64,000 nt of DNA, from positions 1 through 64,000 of the forward strand of contig NZ_SLXL01000005.1 of the NCBI RefSeq assembly GCF_004345735.1, in the 5' to 3' direction. Shown here one piece after another: positions 41,360-50,312 of the stretch (the stretch's first letter is position 1; every line of letters begins with the position of its first letter). The notes beneath the pieces are model-generated. The model had not been told where the DNA came from, searched no databases, and saw only the letters and a list, made by a program, of their open reading frames with translations. The translations under genes and the position numbers were made by a program. Source of the stretch: Rhodovulum adriaticum (lineage in GTDB: Bacteria; Pseudomonadota; Alphaproteobacteria; Rhodobacterales; Rhodobacteraceae).

Positions 41360-42328
41360 ATGCAAATCAGTGCAGAACCCCTTATCTACGGACTGATTTT
41401 CGTTTCCGTCCTGGTGCTGGTCGAGGGCCTGTACCTGACCGTTTTCGGCAAGTCGATCAGCCTGAACAGCCGGGTGAACCGCCGGCTGGAGATGCTGGAA
41501 AAGGGCACCGCCCGCGAAGAGGTTCTGGAACAGCTCCGCAAGGAGATGAACCAGCACATGAATGCGCGGGGCATCCCGCTTTACGCGATCCTCGCCGACA
41601 AGGCGCAGAAGGCCAATATCGCCTTCACGCCCAAGCAGTTGATCATGATCATGATCCTGCTTTCGGTGCTGGCCTTCGGCGGGTTGACCGTCGGCACCCA
41701 GGCCGCCCTGCCCGCCCGCCTACTGGTGTCGGTCCTGATGGGCGTGGGCGGCGTCTACATGTGGATCAACAACAAGGCCAAGAAGCGCCTGGGCCTGATC
41801 GAGGAACAACTGCCCGACGCGGTGGAACTGATGGTCCGCTCGCTGAAGGTGGGGCATCCCTTCGTGTCGGCGATCAACATCGTCGCCCGCGAGGTGCCCG
41901 ATCCGCTGGGGTCCGAATTCGGCATCATCGCCGACGAGGCCGCCTATGGCCGCGACGTGGCCGAGGCGCTGAAGGACCTGGCCGAGCGGATGGACATGCA
42001 GGATTTGCGCTTTCTGGCCGTGGCCGTGACCATCCAGCAGCAATCGGGCGGCAACCTGGCCGAGATTCTGGCCGGCCTGGCCAAGGTGATCCGCTCGCGC
42101 TTCAAGCTGTTCCGCCGGGTCAAGGCCATCACCGCCGAGGCCAAGTGGTCGGGGATGTTCCTGTCCGGTTTCCCGGTCGCGGCGATCCTGCTGATCTCGG
42201 TGCTGAAGCCGGACTATTACGACGAGGTCAAGGAAACCGCCGCCTTCATTCCCGCCGCCATCGGCGTCGGCGGGTTCCTGATCGCGAACGTGATTTTCAT
42301 GCGCATCATGGTCAACATCAAGGTCTAG
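41360..42328 (+). CDS. tadB: Tad inner-membrane platform protein TadB
   Basis: This 322-aa protein has three or four membrane helices (about 8-28, 95-135, 265-290, 295-318) and a cytoplasmic T2SSF domain with LPDAVELMVRSLKVGHPFVS near 150 and RFLAVAVTIQQQSGGNLAEIL near 210. It forms the platform on which TadA assembles the pilus. It starts 3 nt after the tadA stop and is followed by its paralogue tadC after 9 nt. Confidence 0.93.
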   Translation: MQISAEPLIYGLIFVSVLVLVEGLYLTVFGKSISLNSRVNRRLEMLEKGTAREEVLEQLRKEMNQHMNARGIPLYAILADKAQKANIAFTPKQLIMIMILLSVLAFGGLTVGTQAALPARLLVSVLMGVGGVYMWINNKAKKRLGLIEEQLPDAVELMVRSLKVGHPFVSAINIVAREVPDPLGSEFGIIADEAAYGRDVAEALKDLAERMDMQDLRFLAVAVTIQQQSGGNLAEILAGLAKVIRSRFKLFRRVKAITAEAKWSGMFLSGFPVAAILLISVLKPDYYDEVKETAAFIPAAIGVGGFLIANVIFMRIMVNIKV

Positions 42329-42337
42329 GAGGGTAAA

Positions 42338-43330
42338 ATGGCGCTGTTCAACGCGATCCAGGAACTGCTGGTCGAGCGTTTCGGCCCCCTGGGACCGATC
42401 TATGCGGTGGGCGCGCTGGCGGCGCTGCTGATGATCCTGGCCCTGCCCAGCCTGCTGCGCAAAAGCGACGACCCGCTGAACCGCCTGAAGGAAGAAGCCC
42501 AGGGCAAGCAACGCCCCGAGGCCAAGCCCAACCAGCAACGCCTGCGCCCGACCTCGCGCGCGGACAAGCTGGATCGCTACTCCTCGTTCCTGGAGCCCCA
42601 GGACGAGGAAGAGCTGAGCGCCGCCCGGCTGCGGCTGTTGCAGGCCGGGTATCGGTCCCGTTCGGCGGTGCGGACCTTCCATTTCGCGCAATTCGCCCTG
42701 GGAATTGCGATGCTGGTTCTGGGCGCGCTTTATGCGGTGATCGCCTCGGCCACCGGCGATGTGGCGATGTCCAGCCTGATTTCCTACCTGCTGATCCCGG
42801 GGGCGATTGGGTATTACCTGCCGAAATACTGGGTCCAGCGCCGCCTGCAGACGCGGCAGCAGGAAATCATCAACGGCTTTCCCGACAGCCTGGACATGTT
42901 GCTGGTCTGTGTCGAGGCCGGCCAGTCCCTGGACCAGTCGATCGTCCGCGTCAGCCGCGAAATCCGCGCGGGCTTCCCCGATCTGGCGGACGAATATGAA
43001 ATCGTCGCCCACGAGCTGAAGGCCGGCAAGGACAAGATCCAGGTGCTGAAGGACATGTCCGAACGCTGCGGCGTGCCGGATGTGGCCTCTTTCGTGACGG
43101 TTCTGATCCAGTCGGCCAGCTTTGGCACCTCGATCGCCGAGGCGCTGCGCGTGTACGCCGGTGAAATGCGTGACAAACGCGTGATGCGGGCCGAGGAAAA
43201 GGCGAATGTCTTGCCCACCAAGCTGACCCTTGGCACGATGATGTTCACCGTTCCCCCGCTGATGATCATCCTGATTGGCCCCTCTGTATACTCGATCTAC
43301 GATACGCTTACGGACTCGTCCCTGTTCTAG
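42338..43330 (+). CDS. tadC: Tad inner-membrane platform protein TadC
   Basis: The 330-aa second platform protein has an N-terminal helix (about 18-37), helices near 112-155 and a C-terminal helix (about 298-320), with the T2SSF core FPDSLDMLLVCVEAGQSLDQ near 183 and FVTVLIQSASFGTSIAEALR near 250. It pairs with TadB. GGAGGG precedes the ATG. Its 3' end may overlap the next gene, depending on that gene's start. Confidence 0.93.
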   Translation: MALFNAIQELLVERFGPLGPIYAVGALAALLMILALPSLLRKSDDPLNRLKEEAQGKQRPEAKPNQQRLRPTSRADKLDRYSSFLEPQDEEELSAARLRLLQAGYRSRSAVRTFHFAQFALGIAMLVLGALYAVIASATGDVAMSSLISYLLIPGAIGYYLPKYWVQRRLQTRQQEIINGFPDSLDMLLVCVEAGQSLDQSIVRVSREIRAGFPDLADEYEIVAHELKAGKDKIQVLKDMSERCGVPDVASFVTVLIQSASFGTSIAEALRVYAGEMRDKRVMRAEEKANVLPTKLTLGTMMFTVPPLMIILIGPSVYSIYDTLTDSSLF

Positions 43331-43346
43331 GCCCGGCGCGCGCGCC

Positions 43347-43856
43347 GTGGCCGCCATGGGCCTGATCCTGCTGTTGGCCGGCTGCCTTGGCGCGACCGGC
43401 CCGCAAGCCCCCGCCGCCACCGACCCGCTGGAAACCGGGCACCGCCTGATGGCGGTCGGCGAGTACGAGGCCGCCCTGACCGATTATTACCGCGCCGCGG
43501 CCGAACGCGGGCTGACCGCCGAGGTGCTGACCGCCATCGGATCGGCCAACCTGAACCTGGGACGCCTGGGCCAGGCCGAACGGCACCTGCGCCGCGCCGC
43601 CGAGACAGACGAAACCTTTGTGCCCGCCTGGAACAATCTTGGCGTGGTGCTGATCGAACAGGGCCGCATCGCCGAGGCGCGCCGGGTGTTCCAGGTCGCT
43701 TACGGGCTGGACCGTGGCGAATCGGACGAAATCCGTGAAAATCTGCAGCTTGCTATCGCAAAAAGCGAGAATCCGGCTTATGATTCGGAACAAAAGACCG
43801 AATTCCGGCTGATGCGGCGCGGCGGCGACACCTACCGCCTGCTTGCGACCCCCTAG
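43347..43856 (+). CDS. tadD: TPR lipoprotein TadD
   Basis: The product (about 169 aa) has a lipoprotein-like start with LLLAGC and three tetratricopeptide-like repeats (ALTDYYRAAAERGLTAEVLT, LGRLGQAERHLRRAAETDE, NNLGVVLIEQGRIAEARRVF). TadD is a pilotin-like periplasmic protein for the Tad apparatus. The start is unsure: GTG at 43347 and ATG at 43356 both give a signal without positive charge. A TTG at 43275, inside tadC, would add an Arg-rich stretch. I use 43347 because it lies just after the tadC stop. Confidence 0.78.
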   Translation: MAAMGLILLLAGCLGATGPQAPAATDPLETGHRLMAVGEYEAALTDYYRAAAERGLTAEVLTAIGSANLNLGRLGQAERHLRRAAETDETFVPAWNNLGVVLIEQGRIAEARRVFQVAYGLDRGESDEIRENLQLAIAKSENPAYDSEQKTEFRLMRRGGDTYRLLATP

Positions 43857-43888
43857 GCCGAGAGGCAGAGCAGCAAAGGACGCATAAA

Positions 43889-44746
43889 ATGCGCCAAGGG
43901 TTCCTCCTATCGGCCTGTGCCGCCGTCGCGCTGGCGCTTGCGGGGTGCGAAAACACCGACCAGGCCGAGGTCGATCGCGCGGTTCAGGATGTGATCGCCG
44001 GCGATGAAAGCGATCTGAACGCCATCATGATGACGGTGGCCGACCCCGATGAGGCCGTCGCCTATTTCGCCAAGGCCGCCAAGGAAGACCCCGACCGCAT
44101 CGCGTTGCAGCGTGGTCTGGCGCGCTCGTTGATCCGGGCGGGGCGCAACACCGAGGCCGTGCAGGCCTGGGACAAGGTCGTCGCCCATCCCGACGCCACC
44201 GACGATGACCGGGTGGATCATGCCGACGCGCTGATCCGCACCGGCAAATGGGACCAGGCCGAAACCGTGCTGGACGCCATCCCGCCGACCTTTGAATCCT
44301 ATAAGCGCTACCGCCTGGAGGCGATGATCGCCGACAGCAACCGCGAATGGGACAAGGCCGACAGTTTCTACGAAACCGCCGTCAGCCTGACCACGCGCCC
44401 GGCGGGCGTGCTGAACAACTGGGGCTATTCCAAGCTGACCCGCGGCGATTTCGACGAGGCCGAGCGTTTGTTCGTCGAGGCGATCACCTTTGACCCGACA
44501 CTGTTCACCGCCAAGAACAACCTGGTGCTGGCACGCGGGGCGCAACGCAACTATCAGCTGCCCGTGGTCGAAATGACCCAGACCGAACGCGCGCAGCTAT
44601 ACCACACCCTGGCACTGAGCGCGATCAAGCAGGGCGACGTGGAAACCGGGCGCGGCCTGCTGAAGGATGCGATCGACACCCACCCGCAGCATTTCGAGGC
44701 CGCGGTCAGGGCGCTGCGCGCCCTCGAAGGTACGGTAGTGAACTGA
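43889..44746 (+). CDS. Second TPR lipoprotein of the tad locus
   Basis: This 285-aa lipoprotein has a clear signal (MRQGFLLSACAAVALALAGC, lipobox LAGC) and four or five TPR units (AVAYFAKAAKEDPDRIALQR, VLNNWGYSKLTRGDFDEAER and others). It is longer than the preceding TadD and shares the NNxGxxxxxxGxxxEAxxxF pattern, so the two are probably paralogues with divided roles. It sits between tadD and tadV. Confidence 0.88.
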   Translation: MRQGFLLSACAAVALALAGCENTDQAEVDRAVQDVIAGDESDLNAIMMTVADPDEAVAYFAKAAKEDPDRIALQRGLARSLIRAGRNTEAVQAWDKVVAHPDATDDDRVDHADALIRTGKWDQAETVLDAIPPTFESYKRYRLEAMIADSNREWDKADSFYETAVSLTTRPAGVLNNWGYSKLTRGDFDEAERLFVEAITFDPTLFTAKNNLVLARGAQRNYQLPVVEMTQTERAQLYHTLALSAIKQGDVETGRGLLKDAIDTHPQHFEAAVRALRALEGTVVN

Positions 44747-44750
44747 CGCC

Positions 44751-45245
44751 ATGCAGACCGCCGCCGCATCTGCCCTGTGGTTCCTGCCTTTCGTGGTGCC
44801 CATCGGCTTGTGGGTGGCCTGGAGCGACATGAAAGCGATGCGCATCCCCAACAACGCGGTGATGGCGCTGGTCGCCGTCTTTGCGGTGGTCGGCCTGTTC
44901 GCCCTGCCGCTGGAGGATTGGGCCTGGCGCTGGCTGCACCTGGCGGTGGTCCTGGGCATCGGCTTCGTGCTGAACCTGGGCGGGCTGGTCGGCGCGGGCG
45001 ACGCCAAGTTCGCCGCGGCGATGGCGCCCTTCGTCGCGCTTGGCGATCTGACCCTGGCGATGGTTCTGCTGGCGATCCTGCTGTTGGCGGCCTTCATCAC
45101 GCATCGGCTGGCGCGGATGATCCCGGCCGCGCGCCGCGCCGCGCCCGACTGGTCCTCCTGGCAGGACCGCAAGTTCCCGATGGGCCTGGCCCTGGGCCCC
45201 GCGCTGATCACCTATCTGGTCCTGGCCGCAGCGACCGGGGCCTGA
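44751..45245 (+). CDS. tadV: Prepilin peptidase TadV/CpaA
   Basis: The 164-aa membrane protease has four or five helices and the two A24 catalytic aspartates, Asp26 in WSDMKAMRIPN and Asp84 in GAGDAKFAAA. It lacks the N-methylation domain, as expected of TadV. It should cleave both Flp-type pilins encoded at 34645 and 35063. It starts 4 nt after the TPR lipoprotein stop. Confidence 0.93.
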   Translation: MQTAAASALWFLPFVVPIGLWVAWSDMKAMRIPNNAVMALVAVFAVVGLFALPLEDWAWRWLHLAVVLGIGFVLNLGGLVGAGDAKFAAAMAPFVALGDLTLAMVLLAILLLAAFITHRLARMIPAARRAAPDWSSWQDRKFPMGLALGPALITYLVLAAATGA

Positions 45246-45345
45246 TCCCCGACCGCGCGCCTGAAAACTCCGGCCTCTTGCCCAAGATTTGCCTGAAAGC
45301 GGGGGCAGGGTTGGCACGTTACGCAAACAGATTTCCGGGCCCGCC

Positions 45346-46656
45346 ATGAACATGGAAACCAACACGGTACTTGCGCCGCCTGCCCCGCGCAGCCTGCAGG
45401 AGATGCGCCTGCCCATCGTGATGATGCGCGACATCCTGCTGAAGACGATCTTTCGCAAGAACCTGGACGTGGTGTCAGAGATTGCCCGCGCGATCTGCCT
45501 GCCGATCCCGGTGACGCAGGAACTGGTGGACATGGCCCGCAGCCAGAAACTGCTGGAGGCCACGGGCACCCTGCACGCCAATTCCGGCGGCGAGATGGGC
45601 TATCAACTGACCGACGCGGGCAAGGCGCGGGCGCTGGATGCGCTCAGCCAATCGGAATATTATGGCGCGATGCCGGTGCCGCTGGATGTCTATTCTGAAC
45701 AGGTCAAGCGGCAGTCGATCAAGAACATCCAGATCACCCGCGACCAGCTGACCGCGGCCATGGGGCACCTGATCCTGCCCGATTCGCTGCTGGACCACCT
45801 TGGCCCCGCGGTCGGGTCGGGGCGGTCGATCCTGATGTATGGCCCGCCGGGCAACGGGAAATCCTCGATCTCAAACGGTATCCGCGACGCGTTGGGCGAC
45901 AAGATCTACATCCCGCGCGCGATCGAGTATTCGGGCCAGGTCATCACCGTCTACGACCCGATCGTGCATTCCGCCGCCGAGGAACTGGTCGACGACCCGA
46001 AATCCCTGCGCCGCACATCGGGGCGGTTCGATACCCGCTATGTGCTGTGCCAGCGACCGACCGTCGTGACGGGGGGCGAGTTGTCGCTGTCCATGCTGGA
46101 CCTTGTCTACAACCCCACCGCCCGCACCTATCAGGCGCCCTTGCAACTGAAATCGACCGGCGGCGTGTTCATCGTGGACGACCTTGGCCGGCAAGAGGAA
46201 CCGCCTCAGGCGCTGGTCAACCGCTGGATCGTCCCGCTTGAGGAAGGGCGCGACATCCTGGCCCTGCAATCGGGCGAAAAGTTCGAGGTGCCCTTCGATA
46301 CGCTGGTGATTTTCTCCACCAACTTTCACCCGAACGAGATTTTCGACAAGGCCGCGCTGCGCCGAATCTTCTTCAAGATCAAGATCGACGGTCCGTGCCA
46401 AAGCGATTTCCTGAAGATCTTTGCCCTGGTCGCCCGCAAGAAGAAGATGCCCCTGGACGAGGATGCGCTGATCTACCTGTTGCAGGAAAAATACCCGGCC
46501 ATCGACAATGTCTACGCGAATTATCAGCCGGTCTTCCTAATCGACCAGATGATCGCGATCTGCGAATTCGAGGGCATCCCCTACCAGATGTCGCCCGAAC
46601 TGATCGACCGGGCCTGGGCCAACCTCTTTGTCCGCGAAGAGGAAATCGTCCACTGA
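45346..46656 (+). CDS. AAA ATPase at the end of the tad locus
   Basis: The 436-aa cytoplasmic ATPase has Walker A YGPPGNGKSS near 165-174, Walker B GVFIVDDLGRQ near 275 and sensor-1 LVIFSTNFHPNE near 322, with an N-terminal winged-helix-like part (SEIARAICLPIPVTQELVDM, MGYQLTDAGKARALD). It is not one of the core Tad proteins. Similar genes follow tad loci in other Rhodobacterales, so a regulatory or remodelling role in pilus biogenesis is a guess. Starts at 45346 and 45352 are equally likely. The 100-nt gap upstream suggests a separate promoter. Confidence 0.8.
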   Translation: MNMETNTVLAPPAPRSLQEMRLPIVMMRDILLKTIFRKNLDVVSEIARAICLPIPVTQELVDMARSQKLLEATGTLHANSGGEMGYQLTDAGKARALDALSQSEYYGAMPVPLDVYSEQVKRQSIKNIQITRDQLTAAMGHLILPDSLLDHLGPAVGSGRSILMYGPPGNGKSSISNGIRDALGDKIYIPRAIEYSGQVITVYDPIVHSAAEELVDDPKSLRRTSGRFDTRYVLCQRPTVVTGGELSLSMLDLVYNPTARTYQAPLQLKSTGGVFIVDDLGRQEEPPQALVNRWIVPLEEGRDILALQSGEKFEVPFDTLVIFSTNFHPNEIFDKAALRRIFFKIKIDGPCQSDFLKIFALVARKKKMPLDEDALIYLLQEKYPAIDNVYANYQPVFLIDQMIAICEFEGIPYQMSPELIDRAWANLFVREEEIVH

Positions 46657-46703
46657 CACGACTGGCCTGTCGCAAATCCCATGCCCCCGCCTAGATAGGG
46701 GGC

Positions 46704-49109
46704 ATGCACGCCCTGCCCCCGCATATTGCCGATTGGTTCGCCGCGCGCGGCTGGTCCATGCATCCCCATCAGCGCGCGATGCTGGACCGCACCGCCACGC
46801 CCGCACTGCTGCTGGTGGCGCCCACGGGCGGGGGCAAGACGCTTGCCGGATTCCTGCCGACGCTGGCAGAGCTTGGCCCCAAACCGCCCCCCGGCTTGCA
46901 CACGCTCTACATCTCGCCGCTCAAGGCGCTGACGGCCGACATCCGCCGCAACCTGTCCGCCCCGATCGCGGAAATGGCGCTGGATATCCGGGTAGAGGAC
47001 CGCACCGGCGACACCCCCCAGACGCAACGCCGCCGCCAGCGCGCCGACCCGCCCCATATCCTGCTGACCACGCCCGAAAGCCTGGCGCTGATGCTGTCCT
47101 ATGAGGATGCGCCGCGCATCTTTGCCGGGCTGAAACGCGTGATCGTCGATGAAATCCACGCGCTGGCGGAATCGAAACGCGGTGACCAGTTGATGCTGGG
47201 GCTGGCGCGGTTGCAAACCCTGTGCCCCGGCCTGCGCCGGGTCGGGTTGTCGGCCACGGTGGACGATCCCCCCGCCCTGGGCCGGTTCCTGGCGCCCCAC
47301 CCCCACGCGTGCGAGGTGCTGACCGCCGATCCCGGCCCCGCGCCCGATATCGCCATGCTGGACACCGGCACGCCCCCGCCCTGGGCCGGGGGCGGCGGGC
47401 GCTATGCCATCCCCGCGATCCTGAATCAGGTGGCACGCCACCGCACCACGCTGATCTTTCACAACACCCGCGCACAGGCAGAGCTGTTCTTTCACGACCT
47501 GTGGCTGGCGAACACGGACAGCCTGCCCATCGCCATCCACCACGGCAGCCTGTCACGCGACGCCCGCGCCAAGGTCGAGGCCGCGATGGCCGCAGGGCAA
47601 TTGCGCGCGGTGGTCTGCACCGGCTCGCTGGATCTGGGGATCGACTGGGGCGATGTGGATCTGGTGATCCAGGTGGGCGCCCCCAAGAACGTGAAACGGC
47701 TGGTGCAGCGGATCGGGCGGGCGAACCACCGCTACAACGCCCCGTCCAAGGCACTGCTGGTGCCCGCCAACAGGTTTGAGGTGGTCGAATGCGTCGCCGC
47801 CCTGCAGGCCGTGCGCGCGGGCGATCTGGATGGCGAGCCGCGCGGGCCGGGCGCGCGCGACGTGCTGTGCCAGCATATCCTGGCCACCGCCGCGGCGGGG
47901 CCGTTCCACGCCGACGACCTGTTTGCCGAGGTCACCCGCGCCGGCCCCTACACCGGCCTGACCCGCGCGCAGTTCGACGCCTGCCTGGATTTCGCGGCCA
48001 CGGGGGGCTATGCGCTGCGCGCCTATGACCGCTGGCAGCGGCTGATGCAGGACGACCACGGCCGCTGGCGCCTGCGCGACCCGCGCAGCGCGCGCGCGAT
48101 CCGCATGAACCTGGGCACCATCGTCGAGGAAGAGATGCTGAAGGTGCGGCTGAAACCGGCCCGCGCTGGCGCCCCCCTGGGCCAGGTCGAGGAGGCCTTT
48201 GCCGCCACGCTGACACCCGGCGATACCTTCCTGATCGGCGGACAGGTGGTCCGCTATGAGGGTCTGCGCGAAATGGTGGTCGAGGTCAGCCGCGGCCGAA
48301 CGCGCGAACCCAGGATCGCTGTTTTCGCGGGCACCAAGTTCGCCACCTCCACCCGGCTGGCCGACCGCATCCTGGCCCTGTTCCGCGCGGGCGACTGGTC
48401 GGCCCTGCCCGCCCACACCGCCGACTGGCTGGCGTTGCAGCGCGACCTGTCCCGCCTGCCCACGCGCGACCGGTTGCTGGTCGAAACCTTCCCGCGCGAG
48501 GGGCGGCATCACCTGTGCGTCTATGGGTTCGCCGGGCGCAACGCACAACAGACGCTGGGCCTGTTGCTGACCCGCCGGATGGAGGAGGCAGGCCTTGCGC
48601 CCCTGGGCTTTGTCGCGACCGATTACGCCACCCTGATCTGGGGGTTGGAGCCTGTGACCGACCCGGCGCACTTGCTGCAATCGAACGAGTTACGCACCGC
48701 GTTCGAGGGGTGGCTGGGCCAGAACGCGGTTATGAAGCGGACCTTTCGAACATCCGCCATCATCGCCGGGTTGATCGAGCGGAACACCCCCGGCCGCCGC
48801 AAAAGCGGGCGGCAGGCAACGTTTTCCTCGGACATCCTGTACGACACGCTGACGAAATACGACCCCGGCCACGTCATGCTGGACATCACCCGCGAAGAGG
48901 CGATGAAGGGCCTTGTCGATTTCGGCCGGATCGAGGCGATGCTGGCCCGCGTGCAGGGCCGCATCGACCATGTCCCCTGCCCCCGCGTCACACCGCTGGC
49001 CGCGCCGCTGTTCCTGGAGGCCGGGCGCATCCCCGTGAAAGGCGCCGCCGAACAGCGCCTGCTGGACGAGGCCGCGAACCGCCTGATGGCAGAGGCCGGG
49101 CTGGCCTGA
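46704..49109 (+). CDS. Ligase-associated DEXH-box helicase (Lhr-like)
   Basis: This 801-aa superfamily 2 helicase has Walker A APTGGGKT (39-46), DEIH (Asp149-His152), VGLSATVDD and the helicase motif VI QRIGRANHR, followed by the Lhr winged-helix and DUF1998-like C-terminal part (FSSDILYDTLTKYDPGHVML near 715). This short Lhr form is the helicase of the ligase-associated DNA damage response cluster (ligase, exonuclease, helicase, PdeM). Here only PdeM is adjacent. GGGGGC precedes the ATG. Confidence 0.92.
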   Translation: MHALPPHIADWFAARGWSMHPHQRAMLDRTATPALLLVAPTGGGKTLAGFLPTLAELGPKPPPGLHTLYISPLKALTADIRRNLSAPIAEMALDIRVEDRTGDTPQTQRRRQRADPPHILLTTPESLALMLSYEDAPRIFAGLKRVIVDEIHALAESKRGDQLMLGLARLQTLCPGLRRVGLSATVDDPPALGRFLAPHPHACEVLTADPGPAPDIAMLDTGTPPPWAGGGGRYAIPAILNQVARHRTTLIFHNTRAQAELFFHDLWLANTDSLPIAIHHGSLSRDARAKVEAAMAAGQLRAVVCTGSLDLGIDWGDVDLVIQVGAPKNVKRLVQRIGRANHRYNAPSKALLVPANRFEVVECVAALQAVRAGDLDGEPRGPGARDVLCQHILATAAAGPFHADDLFAEVTRAGPYTGLTRAQFDACLDFAATGGYALRAYDRWQRLMQDDHGRWRLRDPRSARAIRMNLGTIVEEEMLKVRLKPARAGAPLGQVEEAFAATLTPGDTFLIGGQVVRYEGLREMVVEVSRGRTREPRIAVFAGTKFATSTRLADRILALFRAGDWSALPAHTADWLALQRDLSRLPTRDRLLVETFPREGRHHLCVYGFAGRNAQQTLGLLLTRRMEEAGLAPLGFVATDYATLIWGLEPVTDPAHLLQSNELRTAFEGWLGQNAVMKRTFRTSAIIAGLIERNTPGRRKSGRQATFSSDILYDTLTKYDPGHVMLDITREEAMKGLVDFGRIEAMLARVQGRIDHVPCPRVTPLAAPLFLEAGRIPVKGAAEQRLLDEAANRLMAEAGLA

Positions 49110-49149
49110 CCCCTTGCAATCGCAGCCCGGATCAGGTCGAAAACAAATC

Positions 49150-49818
49150 ATGAACGGCTATGATTTCACACTGGCAGGGGCGCGGGTCACGGCGTTGCCC
49201 TCGGGCGGGCTGTGGTGGGCGGATGCGCGCCTGCTGGCGGTGTCCGACCTGCACCTGGGCAAATCCGAACGCATGGCCCGGCGGGGCGGGGCGTTGCTGC
49301 CGCCCTATGACACCGCCGAAACCCTGTCCCGGCTGGAGGACGACATCGCCGCCACCGCCCCGGCCACGGTCATCTGCCTGGGCGACAGTTTCGACGACGA
49401 TACCGCCGCCCGCGCCCTGCCCGATTGGGCGGCCACGCGGCTAACCGCACTGATGGCCGGGCGACGCTGGATCTGGATCACCGGCAACCACGACCCCGGC
49501 CCCACCGGGCTGGCCGGCACTCACCTGGCCGAGGCGCGCGAGGGGCCGTTGACCTTTCGCCATATCGCGGACCCGGACGCGCCCCTGCCGGGCGAGGTGT
49601 CGGGCCATTACCACCCCAAGACGTGCCTAACCCTGCGCGGGCGGCGCATCACCCGCCGCTGCCTGCTGACCGACGGACAGCGCGCGATCCTGCCCGCCTA
49701 TGGCGCCTATACCGGCGGGCTGGCCTGCACGGCGCCGGTGCTGGATGCGCTGATGGGGCCGCGCGCGGTGGCGATCCTGCTGGGCACGCCCCCGGTGCCC
49801 GTGCCGATGCGCGTCTGA
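49150..49818 (+). CDS. pdeM: Ligase-associated endonuclease PdeM
   Basis: The 222-aa calcineurin-like metallophosphoesterase has the metal motifs VSDLHLGKSE (Asp33, His35), CLGDSFDDD, WITGNHDPG and SGHYHPKTCL. PdeM is the nuclease of the ligase-associated repair group, and the helicase gene ends 40 nt upstream. The start at 49150 is chosen over 49114 because it begins the family N-terminus. It is followed by a thioesterase gene after 59 nt. Confidence 0.9.
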   Translation: MNGYDFTLAGARVTALPSGGLWWADARLLAVSDLHLGKSERMARRGGALLPPYDTAETLSRLEDDIAATAPATVICLGDSFDDDTAARALPDWAATRLTALMAGRRWIWITGNHDPGPTGLAGTHLAEAREGPLTFRHIADPDAPLPGEVSGHYHPKTCLTLRGRRITRRCLLTDGQRAILPAYGAYTGGLACTAPVLDALMGPRAVAILLGTPPVPVPMRV

Positions 49819-49877
49819 TCCGCTTGCGCGATGCGCCCCCGCCCGGCTAGCCTGCCCCGACCCGGACCGGAGGCCCC

Positions 49878-50312
49878 ATGCAGTTCGAACCCCGCAATCC
49901 CGATTACGCCCGCACGGTGAATGACAGCTTTGCCGCGCAGGGCATGATGCAATCGCTGGGCGCCGCGATCACCGCGTTGGCCCCCGGCCAGGCGGAAATC
50001 ACCGCACCGCTGAACCCGGCCTTTGGCCAGCAACAGGGCTATGCCCATGCGGGGTTCACCTTTTCGCTGGCCGATACGGCGGCGGGCTATGCCGCGCTCA
50101 GCCTGTTGCCGCCAGGGCACGAGGTGCTGAGCAGCGAGATGAAGCTGCACCTGCTGGCGCCGGGGCGCGGCCAGCGCCTGATCGCCAGGGGCGAGGTTGT
50201 CAAACCCGGCCGCCGCCTGGTGATCGTGCGGGCCGATGTCTGGGCAGAGGACGGCGAAAACCGCACCCACACCGCCACGCTGCTGGGGACGATCGTGCCC
50301 GTGCCGCTTTAG
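49878..50312 (+). CDS. PaaI-type hotdog thioesterase
   Basis: This 144-aa single-hotdog protein has the PaaI-family active-site region [20 protein letters not shown] (about 55-75) and the strands [15 protein letters not shown] and [11 protein letters not shown]. PaaI-like enzymes hydrolyse aryl- or acyl-CoA esters; the substrate here is not determinable. CCGGAGG precedes the ATG. Its stop overlaps the convergent folD stop by 4 nt. Confidence 0.87.
   Translation: MQFEPRNPDYARTVNDSFAAQGMMQSLGAAITALAPGQAEITAPLNPAFGQQQGYAHAGFTFSLADTAAGYAALSLLPPGHEVLSSEMKLHLLAPGRGQRLIARGEVVKPGRRLVIVRADVWAEDGENRTHTATLLGTIVPVPL

Noticed and set aside
41720-43420. A 566-codon open frame antisense to tadB/tadC
   Set aside because: Gln/His/Gly-rich shadow of tadB and tadC codons with no ribosome binding site.
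45312-45325. Sigma54-like TGGCACG before the tad AAA ATPase
   Set aside because: The GG and the following GC are 8 nt apart instead of 10, so the -24/-12 geometry fails.
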